DNA of 64,000 nt. Source: Pseudomonas sp. dw_612. GTDB taxonomy: Bacteria > Pseudomonadota > Gammaproteobacteria > Pseudomonadales > Pseudomonadaceae. A program made the position numbers and the translations under genes. Positions 9,260-18,113 of this stretch are shown here, in pieces. Where the stretch lies: NCBI RefSeq assembly GCF_018449725.1, contig NZ_JAAVVC010000002.1, positions 372,001 to 436,000 on the forward strand, written 5' to 3'. The notes under the pieces are model-generated. The model had not been told where the DNA came from. It saw nothing but the letters and a program-made list of their open reading frames with translations, and did no database searches. Numbering within the stretch: position 1 is the first letter of the stretch; every line of letters begins with the position of its first letter.

Positions 9260-9549
9260 CCAAAACTCCTACTACTCAGACCCGGACTTCTTATAAGAAG
9301 CACTATGCTTTGCCGTGCAGCATGCGCTGTTTTACTTAAGGTTACAGACGATTTGTTGACTGTAAAAATTCGGTAAAGCGTGACGGCGCGAAGCATAGCG
9401 CAGCACTCGTCGTATTTCCCTGCATAAAGCTGGTCAAGTGAGCCTCTCATCGCTAGAATTGCGCACTTTTTGATCAGAGGCGCAGCCAAGCGCCCGTCTG
9501 TCGCCTTGCCCACTTCGGCTGGAGGCGTCACCCAATACCGAGGTTAGAC

Positions 9550-10887
9550 ATGTCCACCACTCCCGCCACGGCCAATCCAAAGGTTGGCTTCGTATCCCTG
9601 GGTTGCCCCAAAGCACTGGTCGACTCCGAGCGCATCCTTACCCAGCTGCGCATGGAAGGCTATGACGTCGTGTCCACTTACGAGGACGCCGATGTCGTGG
9701 TGGTCAACACCTGCGGTTTCATCGACTCGGCCAAGGCTGAATCGCTGGAAGTGATTGGCGAAGCCATCAAGGAAAACGGCAAGGTCATCGTCACCGGCTG
9801 CATGGGCGTCGAAGAAGGCAACATTCGCAAGGTGCACCCGAGCGTGCTGGCCGTGACCGGTCCGCAGCAGTACGAGCAAGTGGTCAACGCCGTGCACGAC
9901 GCCGTGCCACCGCGCCAGGATCACAACCCGTTGATCGACCTGGTGCCGCCGCAAGGCATCAAGTTGACCCCGCGCCACTACGCGTACCTGAAGATTTCCG
10001 AAGGCTGCAACCACAGCTGCAGCTTCTGCATCATCCCGTCGATGCGCGGCAAACTGGTCAGCCGCCCGGTGGGTGACGTGCTCGACGAAGCCCAGCGTCT
10101 GGTCAAGGCCGGCGTCAAAGAGCTGCTGGTGATTTCGCAAGACACCAGTGCCTACGGCGTCGACGTGAAGTACCGCACCGGTTTCTGGAACGGCGCGCCG
10201 GTGAAAACCCGCATGACCGAACTCTGCGAAGCCTTGAGCTCGCTCGGCGTCTGGGTGCGTTTGCACTACGTTTACCCTTACCCGCACGTCGATGAGCTGA
10301 TCCCGCTGATGGCCGCCGGCAAGATCCTGCCGTACCTGGACATCCCGTTCCAGCACGCCAGCCCCAAAGTCCTGAAAGCCATGAAACGCCCGGCCTTCGA
10401 AGACAAGACCCTGGCGCGGATCAAGAACTGGCGCGAAATCTGCCCGGACCTGATCATCCGTTCGACCTTCATCGTCGGCTTCCCCGGCGAAACCGAAGAA
10501 GACTTCCAGTACCTGCTGAACTGGCTGACCGAAGCGCAGCTCGATCGCGTCGGTTGCTTCCAGTACTCGCCGGTCGAAGGCGCACCGGCCAACCTGCTGG
10601 ACGCGGCCATCGTGCCGGATGACGTCAAGCAAGACCGTTGGGACCGCTTCATGGCGCATCAACAGGCCATCAGCTCGGCACGTCTGCAACTGCGCGTCGG
10701 CCGTGAAATCGAAGTGTTGGTCGATGAAGTCGACGAGCAAGGCGCGGTCGGCCGCTGCTTCTTCGACGCCCCGGAAATCGACGGCAACGTGTTCATCGAC
10801 AACGGCAGCAATTTGAAGCCGGGCGACAAAGTCTGGTGCAAAGTGACCGACGCCGACGAATACGACCTGTGGGCTGAACAGATCTAA
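9550..10887 (+). CDS. rimO: Ribosomal protein uS12 methylthiotransferase
   Basis: RimO is a radical-SAM enzyme that adds a methylthio group to the conserved aspartate of ribosomal protein S12. The 445-residue product shows an N-terminal UPF0004 domain with iron-sulfur cysteines ([21 protein letters not shown]). The radical-SAM motif CNHSCSFC lies at about residues 153-160. A C-terminal TRAM domain covers about 370-445. Length matches the family. A terminator follows 14 nt after the stop. Confidence 0.97.
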   Translation: MSTTPATANPKVGFVSLGCPKALVDSERILTQLRMEGYDVVSTYEDADVVVVNTCGFIDSAKAESLEVIGEAIKENGKVIVTGCMGVEEGNIRKVHPSVLAVTGPQQYEQVVNAVHDAVPPRQDHNPLIDLVPPQGIKLTPRHYAYLKISEGCNHSCSFCIIPSMRGKLVSRPVGDVLDEAQRLVKAGVKELLVISQDTSAYGVDVKYRTGFWNGAPVKTRMTELCEALSSLGVWVRLHYVYPYPHVDELIPLMAAGKILPYLDIPFQHASPKVLKAMKRPAFEDKTLARIKNWREICPDLIIRSTFIVGFPGETEEDFQYLLNWLTEAQLDRVGCFQYSPVEGAPANLLDAAIVPDDVKQDRWDRFMAHQQAISSARLQLRVGREIEVLVDEVDEQGAVGRCFFDAPEIDGNVFIDNGSNLKPGDKVWCKVTDADEYDLWAEQI

Positions 10888-10900
10888 ACGCAAAAAATAC

Positions 10901-10938
10901 AAAAAGCCCCGCTCTCTTGACGAGATGCGGGGCTTTTT
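10901..10938 (+). terminator. Terminator of rimO
   Basis: AAAAAGCCCCGC...GCGGGGCTTTTTT forms a clean stem-loop with a T-tail just after rimO. Confidence 0.88.
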
Positions 10939-10998
10939 TAGGTCTATCGTTTTGTGGAGAACGGATTCGCATCATTCATCCATGAGAGGCAGGCGGGC

Positions 10999-11472
10999 AT
11001 GCGCCACCATTCGGTCATCCACACACCGAAACAAAGTGATTACGAAGAACTCACCCGGGTCTGGGAGGCCTCGGTGCGCGCCACCCATGACTTTCTGCCG
11101 GACAGCTACATCGACCTGCTGAAGAACCTGGTACTGACCCGCTACCTCGACGCAGTGATGCTGATCTGCACCAAAGACGCGCGCCAGCACATCACCGGGT
11201 TCGCCGGCGTTGCGGCGGGCAAAGTCGAAATGCTGTTTATCGACCCGGCCCATCGTGGCCAGGGCTTGGGCAAGCAATTGCTGCGCTATGCCCTGCAACA
11301 CCTGAACGCCGATGAGCTGGACGTCAACGAACAGAACCCGCAGGCGCTGGGTTTTTACTTCAAGCAGGGGTTCGAGGTGATTGGTCGCTCGGAGGTCGAT
11401 GGCATGGGCCAGCCGTATCCGTTGCTACATATGCGTTTGCGCCAAGGACAACAATCGGCACGCAATGGCTGA
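10999..11472 (+). CDS. GNAT-family N-acetyltransferase (YjaB-like)
   Basis: This 157-residue protein contains a GNAT core. The acetyl-CoA binding loop RGQGLGKQLL lies near residue 92 and the C-terminal NEQNPQALGFYFKQGF segment is typical of YjaB/PhnO-like acetyltransferases. I chose the ATG at 10999, preceded by GAGAGGCAGG, over the upstream in-frame ATG at 10954, which lies only 16 nt after the rimO terminator. The substrate cannot be read from sequence. It is followed by a REP pair. Confidence 0.85.
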   Translation: MRHHSVIHTPKQSDYEELTRVWEASVRATHDFLPDSYIDLLKNLVLTRYLDAVMLICTKDARQHITGFAGVAAGKVEMLFIDPAHRGQGLGKQLLRYALQHLNADELDVNEQNPQALGFYFKQGFEVIGRSEVDGMGQPYPLLHMRLRQGQQSARNG

Positions 11473-11488
11473 AACAACACAAAACAAC

Positions 11489-11578
11489 TGTGGGAGCGGG
11501 CTTGCTCGCGAAAGCGGTGTGTCATTCAACAGATAAATTGACTGATCCACCGCTTTCGCGAGCAAGCCCGCTCCCACA
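11489..11578. repeat. REP pair (REPIN)
   Basis: Inverted arms TGTGGGAGCGGGCTTGCTCG and CGAGCAAGCCCGCTCCCACA with a short spacer, in the gap between the acetyltransferase and the pseudouridine synthase. Confidence 0.9.
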
Positions 11579-11664
11579 TTTAAAAGCACATGAGGCAAAT
11601 GGACCCGCGATTAACCGGCGCCCAGCAGGTACAATGCCCACCCCCTTTTTGTTACGGCCCTGTC

Positions 11665-12375
11665 ATGACTGACCCGATTCGTCTCTCCAAACGCCTCATC
11701 GAACTCGTCGGCTGTTCCCGTCGGGAGGCTGAGCTGTTCATCGAGGGCGGCTGGGTCACCGTGGACGGCGAAGTCATCGACGAGCCGCAATTCAAGGTCG
11801 AGAACCAGAAAGTCGAGCTAGACCCGGAAGCCAAGGCTACCGCGCCGGAGCCAGTGACCATTCTGTTCAACGTCGCGGCAGGCATGGACGCGGAAACCGC
11901 CATGGCCAGCATCAGCGCCGAAACCCTGAGCGAAGAACACCGCTTCAGCAAACGTCCGCTCAAGGGGCACTTCCTGCGCCTGACCGCCAGCACCGACCTG
12001 CAGGCCAACGCCAGCGGTTTGCTGGTGTTCACCCAAGACTGGAAGATCTTGCGCAAGCTCACCGCTGACTCGGCGAAAATCGAGCAAGAGTATGTGGTCG
12101 AGGTTGAAGGCGACATGGTGGCTCACGGCCTCAATCGTCTGAATCACGGCCTGACGTACAAGGGCAAGGAGCTGCCGGCGGTCAAGGCCAGCTGGCAGAA
12201 CGAAAACCGTCTGCGCTTTGCGATGAAGAACCCACAACCGGGCGTGATCGCCCTGTTCTGCCAGGCCGTTGGCCTGAAGGTCGTCGCCATCCGCCGCATT
12301 CGCATCGGCGGCGTGTCCATCGGCAAAGTGCCGCTGGGACAATGGCGCTACCTGTCCGGCAAAGAGAAGTTCTAA
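11665..12375 (+). CDS. rRNA pseudouridine synthase, RsuA/RluF family
   Basis: The 236-residue protein has an N-terminal S4 RNA-binding domain (residues about 5-50, RLIELVGCSRREAELFIEGG). An RsuA-type catalytic domain follows, with the aspartate in STDLQANASGL near residue 110. This loop departs from the usual RLDxxTSGLL form, since the arginine is replaced and the threonine is alanine, but the catalytic Asp is kept. The ATG at 11665 starts at the S4 domain; a longer reading from 11590 adds a low-quality extension and is rejected. Which rRNA uridine it modifies is not evident. Confidence 0.88.
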   Translation: MTDPIRLSKRLIELVGCSRREAELFIEGGWVTVDGEVIDEPQFKVENQKVELDPEAKATAPEPVTILFNVAAGMDAETAMASISAETLSEEHRFSKRPLKGHFLRLTASTDLQANASGLLVFTQDWKILRKLTADSAKIEQEYVVEVEGDMVAHGLNRLNHGLTYKGKELPAVKASWQNENRLRFAMKNPQPGVIALFCQAVGLKVVAIRRIRIGGVSIGKVPLGQWRYLSGKEKF

Positions 12376-12449
12376 GACTTTTTACGCCGCCCTACATTTC
12401 GGCGCCGCTGTTTATGCGGCGCCCACTGCCGATATCAGGATTGCACACC

Positions 12450-12920
12450 ATGATTCATAACGACGTACTGCGCAGCGTGCGCTACATGCTCGACATCAGC
12501 GACAAGAAACTCATCGAGATCATCAAGATCGGCGGCATGGATGTGTCCATGGAAGACCTGCTGACTTACCTCGACAAGAAAGAAGAAGACGAAGAAGGCT
12601 TCGTGCGCTGCCCGGACGAAGTCATGGCGCACTTCCTCGATGGCCTGGTGATCTTCAAGCGCGGCAAGGACGAAAGCCGTCCGCCGCAGCCGATCGAAAC
12701 CCCGGTGACCAACAACATCATTCTGAAGAAACTGCGCGTGGCCTTCGAACTGAAAGAAGACGACATGCACGCGATCCTCAAGGCTTCCGAGTTCCCGGTG
12801 TCCAAGCCTGAGCTGAGCGCGCTGTTCCGCAAGTTCGGCCACACCAACTACCGCACCTGCGGCGACCAGTTGCTGCGCAATTTCCTCAAGGGCCTGACCC
12901 TGCGCGTTCGCCCGCAGTAA
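12450..12920 (+). CDS. yehS: DUF1456 protein, YehS-like
   Basis: This 156-residue protein consists of two homologous halves of about 70 residues. The first begins NDVLRSVRYMLDISDKKLIE and the second NNIILKKLRVAFELKEDDMH, and each ends with a conserved (F/Y)R-containing segment. This duplication defines DUF1456 (E. coli YehS). Biochemical function is unknown. The start at 12450 is the first ATG of the domain. It lies 75 bp after the pseudouridine synthase and may be co-transcribed with it. Confidence 0.9.
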   Translation: MIHNDVLRSVRYMLDISDKKLIEIIKIGGMDVSMEDLLTYLDKKEEDEEGFVRCPDEVMAHFLDGLVIFKRGKDESRPPQPIETPVTNNIILKKLRVAFELKEDDMHAILKASEFPVSKPELSALFRKFGHTNYRTCGDQLLRNFLKGLTLRVRPQ

Positions 12921-12938
12921 TCGCGCTGCGGATTGCTC

Positions 12939-13033
12939 TGTAGGAGCTGCCGAAGGCTGCGATCTTTTGATCTTGTTTTTTAAGGTCAACGTCAAAAGAT
13001 CGCAGCCTCGTTTCACTCGTCAGCTCCTACACA
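12939..13033. repeat. Long palindromic repeat, TGTAGGAGCTG family, copy A
   Basis: Outer arms TGTAGGAGCTG / CAGCTCCTACA and an inner stem AGGCTGCGATCTTTTGA / TCAAAAGATCGCAGCCT surround a T-rich loop. The same family occurs at 14803-14903. It differs from the GTGGGAGC REP type. Confidence 0.88.
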
Positions 13034-13148
13034 GTTCCGACACAGCTCTTACAAGGCCGAATGGCCGCTCATTCCTCGCAAAAATAGTGGCTCCGCTTCC
13101 GGCGGCTGACGACTAGGGTGTATTGACCCTCAGTTCTCAGGATTCGCC

Positions 13149-13919
13149 ATGCACCCGTACTTTTCCCTGCAAGGCCGCACCGCTCTGGTGACCGGCGGCA
13201 CCCGTGGTATCGGCAAAATGATCGCCAAGGCGTATGTCGAGGCCGGCGCGACCGTGTACGTCTGCGCCCGCGACGCCGAGGCCTGCCTGCAAACCGCTGA
13301 AGAGTTAAGTGCATTTGGCCGCTGCCACGGTGTGGCGGCGAACCTGGCCAATGAAGAAGGCGTGCTGCAACTGGCGACGCGCCTGGGCGAGCAGATCGAA
13401 CACCTGGACATTCTGGTCAACAACGCCGGCACCACCTGGGGCGCACCGCTGGAAAGCTACCCGATCAAGGGCTGGGAAAAGGTCATGCAGCTCAACGTGA
13501 CCTCGGTGTTCAACTGCATCCAGCAATTCTTGCCGCTGTTGCGCAAGGCAGGTTCTGAAGCCAATCCGGCGCGGATCATCAACATCGGTTCAGTGGCCGG
13601 GATTTCATCCTTCGGTGAACAGGCTTATGCCTACGGGCCGAGTAAAGCCGCCCTGCATCAACTGTCGCGGATTCTCGCGCGGGAACTGGTGAGCCAGCAC
13701 ATCAACGTCAACGTGATCGCGCCGGGGCGTTTTCCGAGCAAGATGACCCAGCACATTGGTAATGATAAACAGGCGCTCGCCGAGGATACGGCGCTGATTC
13801 CGATGAAGCGCTGGGGTCGGGAGGAAGAGATGGCGGCGCTGGCGATCAGTCTGGCGAGCACGGCGGGGGCGTATATGACCGGGAATATTATTCCGTTGGA
13901 TGGTGGGTTTAGTCTTTAG
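13149..13919 (+). CDS. rhlG: Short-chain dehydrogenase RhlG (3-oxoacyl-type reductase)
   Basis: This 256-residue SDR has the NAD(P)-binding motif TGGTRGIG at residues 15-22, NNAG near 95, and the catalytic Tyr162-Lys166 in YAYGPSKAAL. From the N-terminal MHPYFSLQGR onward it matches my recollection of P. aeruginosa RhlG, an NADPH-dependent beta-ketoacyl reductase once linked to rhamnolipid or polyhydroxyalkanoate precursors. No rhlAB genes are nearby, so the actual role here is open. It is a single gene flanked by repeats. Confidence 0.88.
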   Translation: MHPYFSLQGRTALVTGGTRGIGKMIAKAYVEAGATVYVCARDAEACLQTAEELSAFGRCHGVAANLANEEGVLQLATRLGEQIEHLDILVNNAGTTWGAPLESYPIKGWEKVMQLNVTSVFNCIQQFLPLLRKAGSEANPARIINIGSVAGISSFGEQAYAYGPSKAALHQLSRILARELVSQHINVNVIAPGRFPSKMTQHIGNDKQALAEDTALIPMKRWGREEEMAALAISLASTAGAYMTGNIIPLDGGFSL

Positions 13920-13932
13920 ATCGGCAGCGCGG

Positions 13933-14036
13933 CCTTCGCGGGCAAGCCACGCTCCCACAGGTTTTATGTCGTACACAAAATCTGTGTTCGCTCGAAAACC
14001 CTGTGGGAGCGGGCTTGCTCGCGAAGGGGCCCGACC
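13933..14036. repeat. REP pair in opposite arrangement
   Basis: The left element is in the CTTCGCGGGCAAGCCACGCTCCCACAG orientation and the right one reads TGTGGGAGCGGGCTTGCTCG, about 40 bp apart. The arms therefore point the other way from most REPINs here. The left arm carries several substitutions. Confidence 0.8.
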
Positions 14037-14103
14037 TGTCACCGCCGATTCCGAGGTTGATCGGGTTATCATGCCCGCCTCTCCCCCGCCTCGACCCCAA
14101 ACC

Positions 14104-14802
14104 ATGACTTACAGCGTTTCCCCCATCGGCTTCGTGCGCTCCTGCTTCAAGGAGAAATTCGCCATCCCGCGCCAACCGCAACTGGCCCCGGCCGCTCGCG
14201 GTGTGCTGGAACTGGTGGCGCCGTTCGATCAGGGCGATGCGGTGCAAGGCCTGGAACAGGTCAGTCACGTCTGGTTGCTGTTCGTGTTTCATCAGGCCCT
14301 GGAAGAAAAGCCACGCCTGAAAGTCCGCCCGCCTCGCCTGGGCGGCAATAAATCCATGGGCGTGTTCGCGACCCGCGCGACGCATCGGCCCAATGGCATC
14401 GGCCAATCCGTGGTGAAGCTGGACAAAGTCGAGGCGAATCGCCTGTTCATCTCCGGCATCGACCTGCTGGACGGCACACCGATTCTCGACATCAAACCTT
14501 ACGTGCCTTACGCCGACATCATCGACAACGCTTCCAACAGCATCGCCAGCGCCGCGCCGCAGTTGATTCCCGTGCGGTGGGCGGAGACAGCGCTGCAACA
14601 GGCTCACGAGCACGCTCAGCGCCTTGGCGAGCCTTTGGTTGCGCTGATCGATCAATGTTTGGCACAAGACCCACGTCCGGCGTACCAGGTTCCTACGCCT
14701 GAGCGGGAATATGGCGCGCAGTTCTGGGATCTGGATGTGCGCTGGCATTACCCGGAGGCCGGGGTTATTCGCGTCCTCGAGGTTATCCCCGCCTCCAACT
14801 GA
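14104..14802 (+). CDS. trmO: tRNA t6A37 N6-methyltransferase TrmO (TsaA family)
   Basis: TrmO methylates threonylcarbamoyladenosine at tRNA position 37, mainly in tRNA-Thr. The 232-residue protein carries the TsaA N-terminal fold (SPIGFVRSCFKEKFAIPRQP), the family motif FATRATHRPNGIG near residues 95-107, and a C-terminal extension typical of gamma-proteobacterial TrmO. The ATG at 14104 is preferred over an upstream in-frame start lying inside the REP. A palindromic repeat begins at the base after its stop codon and may act as its 3' end. Confidence 0.93.
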   Translation: MTYSVSPIGFVRSCFKEKFAIPRQPQLAPAARGVLELVAPFDQGDAVQGLEQVSHVWLLFVFHQALEEKPRLKVRPPRLGGNKSMGVFATRATHRPNGIGQSVVKLDKVEANRLFISGIDLLDGTPILDIKPYVPYADIIDNASNSIASAAPQLIPVRWAETALQQAHEHAQRLGEPLVALIDQCLAQDPRPAYQVPTPEREYGAQFWDLDVRWHYPEAGVIRVLEVIPASN

Positions 14803-14903
14803 TGTAGGAGCTGTCGAGTGAAACGAGGCTGCGATCTTTTGATGTTGTTTTTTAAGAGCAAGATCAAAAGATCGCAGCCTCGTTTCACTCGACAGCTCCT
14901 ACA
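14803..14903. repeat. Long palindromic repeat, TGTAGGAGCTG family, copy B
   Basis: This is a nearly perfect inverted repeat: the arm starting TGTAGGAGCTGTCGAGTGAA is mirrored by TTCACTCGACAGCTCCTACA. The inner stem AGGCTGCGATCTTTTGA is shared with copy A at 12939-13033. It abuts the trmO stop codon. Confidence 0.88.
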
Positions 14904-14931
14904 CAGCTCCTACAGGGATTGTGTCGGACAT

Positions 14932-14972
14932 AAAAAAGCCCCCATTGCCTGCATTGGCAATGGGGGCTTTTC
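14932..14972 (-). terminator. Terminator of fpr
   Basis: AAAAAGCCCCCATTGCC / GGCAATGGGGGCTTTT is a 15-bp GC-rich stem with T-runs on both strands between trmO and fpr. Confidence 0.88.
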
Positions 14973-14987
14973 AGTGAGGCGGTGTTC

Positions 14988-15767
14988 TTACTTCTCGACG
15001 AACGCACGCTCAATCAGGTAATCACCTGGCTCGCGCATCCGCGGCGAAACTTTCAGGCCGAAGCTGTTCAGCACTTCGCTGGTTTCGTCGAGCATGCTCG
15101 GGCTGCCGCACAGCATGGCGCGGTCGTCCTGCGGGTTGATCGGAGGCAGACCGATGTCGCTGAACAGCTTGCCGCTGCGCATCAGGTCGGTCAGGCGACC
15201 TTCGTTCTCGAACGGCTCGCGGGTCACGGTCGGGTAGTAGATCAACTTGTCACGCAGGGCCTCGCCGAAGAACTCGTTCTGCGGCAGGTGCTCGGTGATG
15301 AACTCGCGGTAGGCGACTTCGTTGACGTAACGCACGCCGTGGCAGAGGATCACTTTCTCGAAACGCTCGTAGGTTTCCGGATCCTGGATGACGCTCATGA
15401 ACGGCGCCAGACCGGTGCCGGTGCTGAGCAAGTACAAATGTTTGCCAGGCTTCAAGTCATCCAGCACCAGGGTGCCGGTAGGCTTCTTGCTGATGATGAT
15501 CTCGTCGCCTTCCTTCAGATGCTGCAACTGGGAAGTCAGCGGACCATCAGGCACCTTGATGCTGAAGAACTCGAGATGCTCTTCCCAGTTCGGGCTGGCA
15601 ATCGAGTAAGCACGCATAAGCGGGCGGCCATTGGGCTGTTGCAGGCCGATCATCACGAACTGACCGTTCTCGAAGCGCAGGCCCGGGTCGCGGGTGCACT
15701 TGAAGCTGAACAGAGTGTCGTTCCAGTGATGAACACTGAGGACACGCTCGTGGTTCATGTTGCTCAT
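14988..15767 (-). CDS. fpr: Ferredoxin/flavodoxin-NADP+ reductase
   Basis: Fpr exchanges electrons between NADPH and ferredoxin or flavodoxin and supports oxidative-stress and iron metabolism. The 259-residue product shows the FAD-binding RAYSIASP motif (near residue 52), the NADP-binding GTGLAPF and the C-terminal FVEK typical of subclass IA bacterial reductases. I use the ATG at 15767 (MSNMNHER), with AGGAG 11 nt upstream, because it matches known Pseudomonas Fpr starts; a longer reading to 15857 runs into finR control DNA. It is divergent from finR, its likely activator. Confidence 0.95.
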   Translation of the reverse strand: MSNMNHERVLSVHHWNDTLFSFKCTRDPGLRFENGQFVMIGLQQPNGRPLMRAYSIASPNWEEHLEFFSIKVPDGPLTSQLQHLKEGDEIIISKKPTGTLVLDDLKPGKHLYLLSTGTGLAPFMSVIQDPETYERFEKVILCHGVRYVNEVAYREFITEHLPQNEFFGEALRDKLIYYPTVTREPFENEGRLTDLMRSGKLFSDIGLPPINPQDDRAMLCGSPSMLDETSEVLNSFGLKVSPRMREPGDYLIERAFVEK

Positions 15768-15904
15768 GTACGTGGGACTCCTGGAGATTGTCTGCGCCTG
15801 CTCTACGAATAATGAACGATGGTGCGCAATTGCATCGCATTCTAATGGCAGCCACAATATCTGTTAACTGGATTATTAAGATAAGGGTTATCGGTTATAT
15901 AGAT
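15768..15904. promoter_or_regulatory. fpr/finR divergent control region
   Basis: These 137 bp separate the divergent starts of fpr and finR. The AT-rich half near finR has candidate LysR-type T-N11-A half-sites (around 15880-15900, AAGATAAGGGTTATCGGTT). No single operator can be fixed by eye. Confidence 0.55.
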
Positions 15905-16831
15905 ATGCGATTTACTCTACGTCAACTTCAAGTCTTCGTCGCCGTCGCTCAGCAGGAAAGCGTATCCCGTGCTGCGGGTCTGCTCAACCTCTCGCAATCG
16001 GCGGCCAGCACCTCGATCACCGAGCTGGAGCGCCAGTCCAGCTGTCAGCTGTTCGACCGCGCCGGCAAACGGCTGAGCCTCAACGCCCTCGGCAAACAGC
16101 TGTTGCCCCAAGCGGTGGCGCTGCTCGACCAGTCCAAGGAAATCGAAGACCTGCTCAACGGCAAATCCGGTTTCGGCTCGCTGGCGGTCGGCGCGACCCT
16201 GACCATCGGCAACTACTTGGCGACGTTGCTGATCGGCAGTTTTATGCAGCGCCACCCGGAAAGCCAAGTGAAGCTGCATGTGCAGAACACTGCCAACATC
16301 GTGCAACAAGTCGCCCACTATGAAATTGATCTGGGTCTAATCGAAGGCGACTGCAGTCACCCGGACATCGAAGTGCAGAGCTGGGTCGAGGATGAGCTGG
16401 TGGTGTTCTGCGCGCCCCAGCATCCATTGGCCAAACGCGGCATCGCAAGCATGGAAGAGCTGAGCCATGAGGCGTGGATTCTGCGCGAACAAGGCTCTGG
16501 CACGCGGCTGACCTTCGACCAGGCCATGCGTCACCATCGCAGCGCGTTAAACATTCGCTTGGAGCTGGAGCACACCGAAGCGATCAAACGCGCGGTGGAG
16601 TCAGGCTTGGGGATTGGCTGTATTTCGCGGCTGGCGCTGCGCGATGCGTTCCGCCGTGGCAGTTTGGTGGCGGTGGAGACACCGGATCTTGACCTGGCGC
16701 GGCAGTTCTATTTCATCTGGCACAAACAGAAATTTCAGACACCGGCGATGCGCGAATTCCTCGACCTGTGCCGCGCCTTCACCGCCGGGGTTCAGCGCAG
16801 CGACGAGATCGTGCTGCCTACCATCGCTTAA
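15905..16831 (+). CDS. finR: LysR-type regulator FinR
   Basis: The 308-residue protein starts with the LysR winged helix (MRFTLRQLQVFVAVAQQESV; recognition region SQSAASTSITELE, residues about 30-42). A periplasmic-binding-protein-like effector domain covers about 90-295. In pseudomonads FinR is the regulator divergent from fpr and is needed for its superoxide response. The synteny here supports that name. The ATG at 15905 is the start of the domain. Its stop overlaps the convergent dgkA stop by 4 nt. Confidence 0.9.
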   Translation: MRFTLRQLQVFVAVAQQESVSRAAGLLNLSQSAASTSITELERQSSCQLFDRAGKRLSLNALGKQLLPQAVALLDQSKEIEDLLNGKSGFGSLAVGATLTIGNYLATLLIGSFMQRHPESQVKLHVQNTANIVQQVAHYEIDLGLIEGDCSHPDIEVQSWVEDELVVFCAPQHPLAKRGIASMEELSHEAWILREQGSGTRLTFDQAMRHHRSALNIRLELEHTEAIKRAVESGLGIGCISRLALRDAFRRGSLVAVETPDLDLARQFYFIWHKQKFQTPAMREFLDLCRAFTAGVQRSDEIVLPTIA

Positions 16832-17190
16832 AGCAGAATCACCGCCCACACCAGCGCGATCATGGTCAATGCCACGAATTGCGCGGCGCTGCCCATGTCT
16901 TTGGCGTTCTTGGACAGCGGATGCAACTCAAGGGAAATGCGGTCGATGGCCGCTTCTACCGCCGAATTGAGCAACTCGACGATCAAGGCCAACAGGCAGA
17001 CCGCGATCAACAGCGCTTGCTCGACGCGGCTGACGTTCAGGAAGAACGAAATCGGAATCAAGATAACGTTGAGCAACACCAGTTGCCGAAAAGCCGCTTC
17101 GCCGGTAAAGGCTGCGCGCAGGCCATCCAGCGAGTAACCGGAGGCGTTGAGGATGCGTTTTAGGCCGGTCTGGCCTTTAAAAGGTGACAT
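16828..17190 (-). CDS. dgkA: Diacylglycerol kinase
   Basis: DgkA recycles diacylglycerol to phosphatidic acid in the inner membrane. The 120-residue protein has three hydrophobic segments and the family signature EAAIDRISLELHPLSKNAKDMGSAAQ at residues about 75-100, containing the catalytic Glu and metal-binding residues. The ATG at 17190 gives the standard length; the longer reading to 17331 is rejected. Gene order dgkA-erdR matches P. aeruginosa PA3603-PA3604. Confidence 0.95.
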   Translation of the reverse strand: MSPFKGQTGLKRILNASGYSLDGLRAAFTGEAAFRQLVLLNVILIPISFFLNVSRVEQALLIAVCLLALIVELLNSAVEAAIDRISLELHPLSKNAKDMGSAAQFVALTMIALVWAVILL

Positions 17191-17266
17191 AGAGTAGGCA
17201 ACTGAACCAAAAAGGAGTGGGAAAGCTAGAGTAAAGAAAGTCAAAAAAGCGTGAATCTGCCGCGCT

Positions 17267-17917
17267 TTAGTGGCTCGAAATTGACTCAAGTTGTTGCAAG
17301 AGTAGCGCTGCCTGAGTCCGGGTGCGCACATTCAGTTTGCGGAAGATCGCCGTCACGTGGGCCTTGATGGTCGCTTCGGACACACTCAGTTCGTAGGCAA
17401 TCTGCTTGTTCAGCAACCCCTCGCACACCATCGTCAGCACCCGGAACTGCTGGGGCGTCAAGCTTGCAAGGCCCTCACTGGCAGCCTTGGCTTCGGCGGA
17501 AACGCTGACCGCTTCGAACGCCTGGGGCGGCCAGAAGACATCGCCATCAAGCACCGCACGCACGGCTTTTTGAATAACGCTCAAGTCGCTCGACTTGGGG
17601 ATGAAACCACTGGCGCCGAATTCACGGGACTTGACCATGATCGAGGCTTCTTCCTGGGCCGAGACCATCACCACCGGAATCTGCGGGTACTGACCGCGCA
17701 ACAGCACCAGCCCGGAAAAACCGTAGGCCCCCGGCATGTTCAGGTCCAACAGCACCAGATCCCAATCGGACTTTTCGTCCAGGCGGGTTTCCAGCTCGGC
17801 AATGCTTGCCACTTCCACCAGACGGACATCCGGGCCCAGGCCGAGGGTCAACGCCTGATGCAGGGCACTGCGAAAAAGAGGATGGTCATCGGCAATCAGG
17901 ATTTCGTATGTGGCCAT
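17267..17917 (-). CDS. erdR: LuxR-family response regulator ErdR
   Basis: This 216-residue response regulator has an N-terminal receiver domain (acidic pocket ADDHP, phospho-acceptor in LVLLDLNMPG near residue 57) and a C-terminal LuxR helix-turn-helix (LTPQQFRVLTMVCEGLLNKQ ... EATIKAHVTAIFRKL). Neighbourhood and sequence match P. aeruginosa ErdR (PA3604), part of the ethanol/acetate oxidation control network. No cognate kinase lies next to it, so it is an orphan. The start MATYEIL at 17917 begins the receiver domain. Confidence 0.9.
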   Translation of the reverse strand: MATYEILIADDHPLFRSALHQALTLGLGPDVRLVEVASIAELETRLDEKSDWDLVLLDLNMPGAYGFSGLVLLRGQYPQIPVVMVSAQEEASIMVKSREFGASGFIPKSSDLSVIQKAVRAVLDGDVFWPPQAFEAVSVSAEAKAASEGLASLTPQQFRVLTMVCEGLLNKQIAYELSVSEATIKAHVTAIFRKLNVRTRTQAALLLQQLESISSH

Positions 17918-18113
17918 TTTTCTAATGATCCTGTTTTTCAAACAACTCAAGGCGCAGCCACGGAGCGGCGCCAACAGGGCACGTTCAACGCCAATTACAT
18001 GCAAAACGACGTTTCAAACTTTGGCCGCGCCCTAATCGGCGCCAAGCATGCCCAGCGAAGTCGGGGTGGTCAAGGTGCGTGCTCGCTACAGTTCTTTGCA
18101 GTATGGGCGACAA

